NCBI RefSeq assembly: GCF_017993425.1
Contig: NZ_JAGOMQ010000003.1
Span: forward strand, 80,468-144,467
DNA length: 64,000 bases
Reading direction: 5' to 3'
Source of the DNA: Amaricoccus sp.
GTDB taxonomy: Bacteria; Pseudomonadota; Alphaproteobacteria; Rhodobacterales; Rhodobacteraceae
A program made the translations under genes and the position numbers. Under the pieces are notes generated by a model. The model worked only from the letters and a program-made list of their open reading frames with translations, did not search any database and was not told the DNA's origin. Below are positions 58,490-64,000 of the stretch, one piece after another (within the stretch, counting starts at the first letter, position 1; each line of letters begins with the position of its first letter).

Positions 58490-58562
58490 CCTGTGGATAA
58501 CTGCCTCGTTAACACTTTTATCCGGAAATTTCAGAGACATGATCCCCGTCCCACTGTGGGAC
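58490..58562 (+). repeat. Repeat family D, copy D3
   Basis: 73 bp. Begins CCTGTGGATAACTGCC, contains GTTAACACTTTT and ends in the palindrome GTCCCACTGTGGGAC (58548-58562), two bases before the DUF2948 stop. The DnaA-box-like TGTGGATAA is at 58492-58500. Near-identical to D2 for its first 30 bases. Confidence 0.75.
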
Positions 58563-58564
58563 GC

Positions 58565-59047
58565 TCACGCCTCGTCGTGCGAGGGGGGCCGGGGGGCGCT
58601 CGCGAGGTAGGGCTGGCTCACGTCGACCAGGGTCACGTCGAGGCATTCCACCTCGACCGCGATCTCGCCGTCGCCGGCGAGGATCACCCGCAGCACGCCC
58701 GCGCCGTCCTCGCCCGGCTCGAAGCCGATCGACAGGACCGAGACGGCGGTGTCGCGGTCGGCGGGGTCGACGCCGCTCGACCGGGTCTTCAGCGCGCTCC
58801 CGATCGTCAGGATCGACTGCACCCGCTCGAAGGGCCGGCCCTGCCGCTCGGCGGCGGGGGCGTCCTCCCAGCGGAACCGGCGCAGCAGCAGCGTCAGCCG
58901 CCGCCGCTTCGGCGTCCAGGCGACGTCGCTCACCGCGGCGACGGCGTCCTGCACGAGCGCCGACAGGACCGCGAGATCCTCCGCCGACGCCGCGGCCAGC
59001 CGCAGCGGCAGCTCCGCGCCGTCCTCGAAGCGGGCGTCCGCCGCCAT
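58565..59047 (-). CDS. DUF2948 family protein
   Basis: 160 residues. Starting with AADARFEDGAELPLRL, it includes WTPKRRRLTLLLRRFRWED and a late CLDVTLVDVSQPYLA. This family, of unknown function, is found between murA and hisD in alphaproteobacteria. Its ATG overlaps the murA stop. Confidence 0.9.
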   Translation of the reverse strand: MAADARFEDGAELPLRLAAASAEDLAVLSALVQDAVAAVSDVAWTPKRRRLTLLLRRFRWEDAPAAERQGRPFERVQSILTIGSALKTRSSGVDPADRDTAVSVLSIGFEPGEDGAGVLRVILAGDGEIAVEVECLDVTLVDVSQPYLASAPRPPSHDEA

Positions 59048-60321
59048 CAGGCCGCCCGCTCCGTGACGCGCTCGATCTCGGCCCCGCAGGCGGAGAGCTT
59101 CTCCTCGACCCGCTCGTAGCCGCGGTCGAGGTGATAGACCCGCGCCACCCGCGTCTCGCCCTCGGCGCCGAGCCCGGCGAGGATCAGGCTGACGCTCGCC
59201 CGCAGGTCGGTCGCCATCACCGGGGCGCCCTTCAGCCGCTCCACCCCCGTCACCGTCGCCGCGCCGCCATGGACCTCGATCCGCGCGCCCATCCGGGTGA
59301 GCTCGGGCGCATGCATGAAGCGGTTCTCGAAGATGCGCTCCTCGAGCCGGCTGACCCCGTCGGCGAGGGTGAGCAGCGCCATCATCTGCGCCTGCAGGTC
59401 GGTGGGGAAGCCGGGATAGGGGGCGGTCTCCACGTCGACCGGCAGGATCCGGCCATTGTGGCGGGAGACCTTCACCCCCTCCGCCGTCTCCTCGACGGAG
59501 ACGCCCGCCTCCTCCAGCTTGTCGGCGAAGGCCGCGACCAGCTCGCGCCGTCCGCCGACCAGCTCCACCTCGCCGCCGGCGATCGCCGGGGCGAGCATGT
59601 AGGTGCCGAGCTCGATCCGGTCGGCGACCACCGGATGCGTCGCGCCGTGCAGCCGGGCGACGCCCTCGATCTCGATCGTCTCCGTGCCCTCGCCGGCGAT
59701 CTGCGCCCCCATGGCGCGCAGGCAGCGCGCGAGGTCGACGATCTCCGGCTCGCGCGCGGCGTTCCGCAGCACCGTCGTGCCCCGGGCCAGCGTGGCCGCC
59801 ATCAGCAGGTTCTCGGTCGCGCCCACCGAGACCATCGGGAAGTCGACCACGCCCCCCCGCAGTCCGCTCGGCGCGCTGGCATGGACGTAGCCGTCGCGCA
59901 GCTCGAGCGTCGCGCCGAGCCGCTCCAGCCCCATCAGGTGCAGGTCCACGGGGCGCGCCCCGATGGCGCAGCCGCCCGGCAGCGACACCACCGCATGGCC
60001 GTCGCGGGCGAGCATCGGTCCGAGCACGAGGATCGAGGCGCGCATCTTGCGCACGATGTCGTAGTCCGCCGTATGGTTGGCGATCTCCTGCGCGCCGATC
60101 ACCAGCACCCCGCCGGCCTGGAGGCTCGCCACCTCGCAGCCGAGGCTCTCCAGCAGCTGGCGCATCGTGCGGATGTCCGAGAGCCGCGGCGCGTTGGTCA
60201 GCGTCAGCGGGTCGTCGGTCAGCAGCGCCGCCGGCATCAGCGCCAGACAGGCGTTCTTGGCCCCGGAGATCGGAATGCGCCCGGCGAGCCGGCGCCCGCC
60301 GCGGACGAGAATGCTGTCCAT
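59047..60321 (-). CDS. murA: UDP-N-acetylglucosamine 1-carboxyvinyltransferase
   Basis: 424 residues. First committed step of peptidoglycan synthesis. Opening [19 protein letters not shown] binds substrate; the catalytic Cys/Asp loop is in [15 protein letters not shown], and the C-terminal part is [18 protein letters not shown]. Overlaps DUF2948 by one base. ATG 60321. Confidence 0.98.
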   Translation of the reverse strand: MDSILVRGGRRLAGRIPISGAKNACLALMPAALLTDDPLTLTNAPRLSDIRTMRQLLESLGCEVASLQAGGVLVIGAQEIANHTADYDIVRKMRASILVLGPMLARDGHAVVSLPGGCAIGARPVDLHLMGLERLGATLELRDGYVHASAPSGLRGGVVDFPMVSVGATENLLMAATLARGTTVLRNAAREPEIVDLARCLRAMGAQIAGEGTETIEIEGVARLHGATHPVVADRIELGTYMLAPAIAGGEVELVGGRRELVAAFADKLEEAGVSVEETAEGVKVSRHNGRILPVDVETAPYPGFPTDLQAQMMALLTLADGVSRLEERIFENRFMHAPELTRMGARIEVHGGAATVTGVERLKGAPVMATDLRASVSLILAGLGAEGETRVARVYHLDRGYERVEEKLSACGAEIERVTERAA

Positions 60322-60330
60322 GTTCCCTCG

Positions 60331-60507
60331 CTACTCCGCCCGGTCGCCGCCGGCCGCATCCTCCGCGGCCGCGCGCTTGCGCTTCTGCGCCTTGCGGCGG
60401 GCGAGATTGGCGCGCAGGGCCTCGGCCAGCCGGCCGGCCTTGTCCTTACCGGTATTGGGCCCGGAAGCGGGGCGGGCAGGCTTCGGCGGTTCGGGCGTCG
60501 CGCGCAT
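60331..60507 (-). CDS. Small basic protein upstream of murA
   Basis: 58 residues. Pro-rich start, then AGRLAEALRANLARRKAQKR with an acidic end (AEDAAGGDRAE), one amphipathic basic helix. A short basic ORF in this place, ahead of murA, is common in alphaproteobacteria. SD AGAGAGG precedes the ATG at 60507; 9 bp to the murA start. Function unknown. Confidence 0.65.
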   Translation of the reverse strand: MRATPEPPKPARPASGPNTGKDKAGRLAEALRANLARRKAQKRKRAAAEDAAGGDRAE

Positions 60508-60653
60508 GGCCGCCTCTCTAGCCCACCCCGCCGCCGCGGTCCAGAACGCCGGCCGGCGCCCGCGGTCGGCAAGCGCCGGAGCTGCGGAACGAGGGTCTCA
60601 GGGGGCTAACACACGTGTTATGATGGCAACGTATTGAAATGTTTGCGTAAATA

Positions 60654-60679
60654 GGATCCTCGCGTTTCGGCGAGGATCC
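60654..60679 (-). terminator. Probable terminator after the FadB-like gene
   Basis: Stem GGATCCTCG/CGAGGATCC with an 8-nt loop, followed on the minus strand by TATTTACG. The U tract is weak. Confidence 0.55.
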
Positions 60680-60701
60680 CGCTGGATCGGCCGGGCCGTT
60701 C

Positions 60702-62645
60702 TCAGCGCGCGCCGCGGTTCCCGCGATGGAACATCGGCCCGCCCTTGCGGCGCGGGAAGCCGTAGCCGTGGATCTCCACGAGGTCGATGTCCCCTGGCCG
60801 CGTCGCGATCCCCTCGGCGAGGATCGCATCCCCCTCGGCCGCCATCTCGGCGACGAGGTGATCGGCGATGTCCGCGGGCATCTCGCCCCCGGCGATCTCG
60901 CCGCCGAGGAGCCGCGCCACCTCGGCCGAGGGCCGTGGCCTGCGGTCGCCTTCCGCGTAGTCGTACCAGCCGCCGCCGGTCTTCTGCCCCTTGCGCCCCG
61001 CGCGGACGAGAATGTCGCCCAGCGCCTCCGGCACGTCCTCGCCGCGCCCCCGCGCCCCCTCGCGCTGGAGGAAGGCGATGTCGAGCCCGCCGAGGTCCTG
61101 CGCCTCGAACGGCCCCATCGCGAAGCCGAAGCCGCGCATCGCCGCGTCGACCTCGGCGATCGCCACGCCCCGACGCACCAGCGCCTCCGCCGCCGCGCGG
61201 TAGCGCTTGAGGATGCGGTTGCCGATGAACCCGTCGCAGAGCCCCGCCTGCACCGGCACCTTGCGGAGCCGCGCCGCCAGCGCGAACCCGGTCGCCAGCG
61301 TCTCGGGCGAGGTCTCCGGCGTCGGCACGATCTCCAGGAGCTTCATCACGTTGGCCGGGCTGAAGAAGTGCAGCCCGATGAACCGCTCCGGCCCCGGAAC
61401 GCCCTCGGCGATCGCCTGCGGGTCGAGATAGGAGGTGTTGGTCGCGAGGATCGCGTCCGCCCGGCACGCCTTGCCGAGCGCCTCGAACACCGCCCGCTTC
61501 ACCGCGATGTCCTCGAACACCGCCTCGATCGCCAGATCCACGTCGGCGAGGTCGCCATAATCGGTCGTCCCCGTCACCCCGGCGATCCGCTCCGCCGCGG
61601 CCGCCTCGGCCAGCCGCCCGCGTCTCACGGCGCCCTCGAAGATGCCGCGCAGGTTCGCGAGACCCCGCGCCAGCGCCTCCGGGTCGCGCTCGACCAGCGT
61701 CGCCGGGATGCCGGCGTCGCGCAGCGCGGCGACGATCCCGGCGCCCATGGTGCCGCCGCCGATCACCGCCGCGCTGCGGACGGGCCGCGGCGCGACGCCC
61801 TTGATCGCCGCCGGCCGCGGCGCGGCGCGCTCGGCGAAGAAGACGTGCCGCAGCGCCGCCGCCTCGGGCGAGGCCCGCAGCGCCAGGAAGCCCTCGCGCT
61901 CGAACGCCATCGCCTCGGCGAAGCCGACCTCGGTGGCCTTGCGCAGGCTCGCCAGCGCCCGGAGCGGCGCCGCCTCGCCCCTGGCCGCTTTGGCGACCGC
62001 CTTGCCGGCCTCCTCCCAGTATCCCGCCGGCGCCGCCTTCGGCGTACGCGCCGACAGCGGCTCGGGCAGCGGCCGCGCCTCGGCAGCGAACGCGACCGCG
62101 GCGGCGCGCAGGTCGCCCTCGGCCACCGCGTCGATCAGCCCGAGCTCCAGCGCCCGCGCGGCCTTCACCGGCTTGCCGCCGGTGACGATCTCGACCGCCA
62201 CCTCCGGCGCGACCAGCCGCGGCAGCCGGACCGTGCCGCCGGCGCCGGGCATCACCCCGAGCGTCACTTCCGGCAGCCCGACCACGGCGTCCGGCGCCGC
62301 GATCCGGAACCGGCAGCCGAGCGCCACCTCGAAGCCGCCGCCGAGCGCCGAGCCGTGGATCGCCGCCGTCCACGGCTTCGCCGCCGCCTCGATGCGGGCG
62401 ACGAGGTCGGGCAAATGCGGCGGCTCCGGCGCCTTGCCGAACTCGTTGACGTCGGCGCCGGCGATGAAGGTCCGCCCGGCGCAGACCAGCGCCACGGCCG
62501 CGACCGACGGATCGGCGTCGAGCGCCTCGACGGCGTCCCAGAGGCCCTGGCGCACGGCCTGCCCAAGCGCGTTGACCGGCGGATTGTCCACCGTCACCAC
62601 GGCCACGCGGCCCTCGCGGGCGATCGAAACGGGCGTGTCGGTCAT
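60702..62645 (-). CDS. Bifunctional enoyl-CoA hydratase/3-hydroxyacyl-CoA dehydrogenase
   Basis: 647 residues. The N-terminal crotonase domain (about 1-180; GSALGGGFEVALGC and VVGLPEVTLGVMPGAGGT with catalytic Glu) is followed by an NAD-binding domain (VIGGGTMGAGIVAAL) and two C-terminal 3HCDH domains. FadB/FadJ-type beta-oxidation enzyme; a thiolase partner is not adjacent. 2 bp from the livF stop, so it is probably co-transcribed with the branched-chain amino acid transporter. Confidence 0.95.
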   Translation of the reverse strand: MTDTPVSIAREGRVAVVTVDNPPVNALGQAVRQGLWDAVEALDADPSVAAVALVCAGRTFIAGADVNEFGKAPEPPHLPDLVARIEAAAKPWTAAIHGSALGGGFEVALGCRFRIAAPDAVVGLPEVTLGVMPGAGGTVRLPRLVAPEVAVEIVTGGKPVKAARALELGLIDAVAEGDLRAAAVAFAAEARPLPEPLSARTPKAAPAGYWEEAGKAVAKAARGEAAPLRALASLRKATEVGFAEAMAFEREGFLALRASPEAAALRHVFFAERAAPRPAAIKGVAPRPVRSAAVIGGGTMGAGIVAALRDAGIPATLVERDPEALARGLANLRGIFEGAVRRGRLAEAAAAERIAGVTGTTDYGDLADVDLAIEAVFEDIAVKRAVFEALGKACRADAILATNTSYLDPQAIAEGVPGPERFIGLHFFSPANVMKLLEIVPTPETSPETLATGFALAARLRKVPVQAGLCDGFIGNRILKRYRAAAEALVRRGVAIAEVDAAMRGFGFAMGPFEAQDLGGLDIAFLQREGARGRGEDVPEALGDILVRAGRKGQKTGGGWYDYAEGDRRPRPSAEVARLLGGEIAGGEMPADIADHLVAEMAAEGDAILAEGIATRPGDIDLVEIHGYGFPRRKGGPMFHRGNRGAR

Positions 62646-62647
62646 GC

Positions 62648-63349
62648 TCAGATCCCCAGGTAGGCTTCGCGGATGCGCGGATCGGCGATCAGCTCGGCCG
62701 CGGACCCGCTCATGGTGACGCGCCCGGTCTCGAGGACGTAGCCGCGATCGGCGATCTTGAGCGCCCCGTAAGCGTTCTGCTCGACCAGCAGCACCGTGAC
62801 GTCGAGCTCGCGCATCGAGCGGACCACATCGAAGATCTGCGCGACGATGATCGGCGCGAGGCCCATCGACGGCTCGTCGAGCAGGAGGCAGGACGGCCGT
62901 CCCATCAGCGCCCGGGTGATGGCGAGCATCTGCTGCTGGCCGCCCGAGAGGCCGCCGGCGACGAGGTTGCGCTTCTCCTTGAGGATCGGGAACATGGCGA
63001 AGGCGTTCGCCATGTCCTTCTCCACCCTCTCGTCGGCAAAGAGGAAGGCGCCGAGCCGGAGGTTCTCCTCAACCGTCAGGTTGGTGAAGATCTGCCGGCC
63101 CTCGGGCGACTGGGCGAGGCCGTGGCCGAGCCGCTTGTAGGCGGGCACGGCGGTGAAGCTCTCGCCCCGGAAGGTGATGCTGCCGCCCGAGACCGGCTGC
63201 ACGCCGGACAGGCAGCGCAAGAGCGTGGTCTTGCCGGCGCCGTTCGCGCCGACCACGGTGACGATCTCGCCGGAGTTGACCGCGAGGTCGATGCCGTGCA
63301 GCACCTCGATGCGGCCGTAGCGGGAGCGCAGCCCCTCGACGCTAAGCAT
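62648..63349 (-). CDS. livF: Branched-chain amino acid ABC transporter ATPase LivF
   Basis: 233 residues. Walker A GANGAGKTTLLR, signature LSGGQQQML, Walker B CLLLDEPSMGLAP. LivF-type ABC subunit. It overlaps livG by 8 bp. The link to the FadB-like gene suggests uptake and oxidation of branched-chain or other acids, but the substrate is not shown. Confidence 0.95.
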   Translation of the reverse strand: MLSVEGLRSRYGRIEVLHGIDLAVNSGEIVTVVGANGAGKTTLLRCLSGVQPVSGGSITFRGESFTAVPAYKRLGHGLAQSPEGRQIFTNLTVEENLRLGAFLFADERVEKDMANAFAMFPILKEKRNLVAGGLSGGQQQMLAITRALMGRPSCLLLDEPSMGLAPIIVAQIFDVVRSMRELDVTVLLVEQNAYGALKIADRGYVLETGRVTMSGSAAELIADPRIREAYLGI

Positions 63350-64000
63350 GGGTCGCCTCCGTCGCTTCCGTCCCGAGATAGGCCTCGATGACCTTGGGGT
63401 TGCGGCTGACCTCCTCGGGCTTGCCCTCGGCGATCTTCTCGCCGTGGTCGAGCACGACGATGTGGTTCGAGATGCGCATGACCATCTTCATGTCGTGCTC
63501 CACCAGCAGGATGGCGACGCCGGAGGCGGCGACCTCGGCGATCAGGTGGTCGATCTCCTCGGTCTCCACCGCGTTGCAGCCGGCGGCCGGCTCGTCGAGG
63601 AGCAGCACCCGCGGCTTCAGCGCCAGGGCGCGCGCGATCTCCAGCCGCTTCAGCGCGCCGTAGGAGAGCGAGCTCGCCTCCTTCTCGGCGGCGCCGGAGA
63701 GCCGCACGCGCTCGAGGAGCCCGCGCGCCTCCCCCGCCGCCGCCCGCGCCCGCGCCTTCATCGACGGCAGGTGCAGCAGATCGGCGAGGAGCGGGCCCTT
63801 CTCCTGCAGGTGGAAGCCGGCGATGGCGTTCTCCAGCACCGTCATCGTCTGGAAGATCTGCAGGTTCTGGAAGGTGCGGCTGAGGCCGCGGCGGGCGAGC
63901 AGGAACGGGTCCATGCCCGTCACGTCCTCGCCGTCGAGCCGCACGCTCCCCGTCGAGGGCTGGTAGACCCCCGAGATCATGTTGAAGAGCGTGGTCTTGC
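63342..64000 (-). CDS. livG: Branched-chain amino acid ABC transporter ATPase LivG (5' end outside window)
   Basis: The visible frame ends at 63342 and runs off the window at the KTTLFNM part of Walker A, so about 40 N-terminal residues are missing. Seen: RRGLSRTFQNLQIFQTMTV (the LivG-type Q-loop region), signature LSYGALKRLEIARAL, Walker B VLLLDEPAAG and switch His ILLVEHDM. Partner of livF in a high-affinity ABC importer. Confidence 0.93.
   Translation of the reverse strand, partial: KTTLFNMISGVYQPSTGSVRLDGEDVTGMDPFLLARRGLSRTFQNLQIFQTMTVLENAIAGFHLQEKGPLLADLLHLPSMKARARAAAGEARGLLERVRLSGAAEKEASSLSYGALKRLEIARALALKPRVLLLDEPAAGCNAVETEEIDHLIAEVAASGVAILLVEHDMKMVMRISNHIVVLDHGEKIAEGKPEEVSRNPKVIEAYLGTEATEATHA

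Overview
The window is a very GC-rich alphaproteobacterial chromosome segment, most likely from the Rhodobacterales/Paracoccaceae. Family-level gene orders support this: nepR-ecfG divergent from phyR, fnrL divergent from hemN with a perfect FNR box between them, an F1-only atpHAGDC operon without F0 genes, an HDAC-like gene-xseB-ispA-dxs operon, and a murA-DUF2948-hisD-UPF0262-low-MW phosphatase-infA-maf-rng order. No rRNA, tRNA, CRISPR array or complete insertion sequence was recognised. The genus is not determined.

Layout. 1-13.2 kb: nrdR (cut by the edge), trpA, a periplasmic HAD phosphatase, a cysteine hydrolase, ccmE, a YihY/BrkB membrane protein, argC, murI, hisE/hisF, a LysE exporter pair, hisA, sfsA and a MoaB/CinA-like protein. 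13.2-18.6 kb: a general stress response (GSR) island with csbD, a PRC-barrel protein, ecfG, nepR, phyR, a HWE kinase, a degenerate HWE-like pseudokinase and a Crp/Fnr regulator. 18.8-22.3 kb: a DMT transporter, a cupin, thuA, an oxidoreductase and a 24-aa membrane peptide. 22.3-31.4 kb: mscL between two repeat elements, exbB-exbD-tonB, an AEC carrier, a LysR regulator, puuD and a LytR_C-like membrane protein. 31.4-40.9 kb: atp operon, methyltransferase, gloB, clpA. 41.0-42.3 kb: an AT-rich island with one unknown membrane protein. 42.3-54.5 kb: isoprenoid operon, DinB, a PLDc_N protein, aminopeptidase P, fnrL/hemN, rng, maf, infA. 54.6-64 kb: ppk2, phosphatase, UPF0262, hisD, DUF2948, murA, a FadB-like enzyme, livF and livG (cut by the edge).

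How the genes work together. The stress island reads as one circuit. PhyR (anti-anti-sigma), NepR (anti-sigma) and EcfG (sigma) sit with a HWE kinase, and I find five exact GGAAC-N16/17-CGTT EcfG-type promoters: upstream of csbD, the PRC-barrel gene, phyR, the HWE kinase and the 24-aa membrane peptide gene. FnrL and HemN are linked through the shared FNR box.

The most unusual layer is in the intergenic DNA, which carries four families of dispersed repeats. Family A (about 310-350 bp, four copies) is a transposon-like non-autonomous element: two copies have 14-bp terminal inverted repeats and exact 9-bp target duplications. Family B (about 82 bp, two copies) is centred on a GACATGCGCATGTC palindrome. 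Family C (34 bp, three copies) ends in the palindrome TTCACGCGTGAA. Family D (about 60-74 bp, three copies) starts with the DnaA-box-like TGTGGATAA and ends in a CACTGTG-type palindrome. Also notable are a 122-bp tandem duplication at the maf-rng junction that creates a chimeric 41-codon ORF preserving GTGA translational coupling, and the pseudokinase beside phyR.
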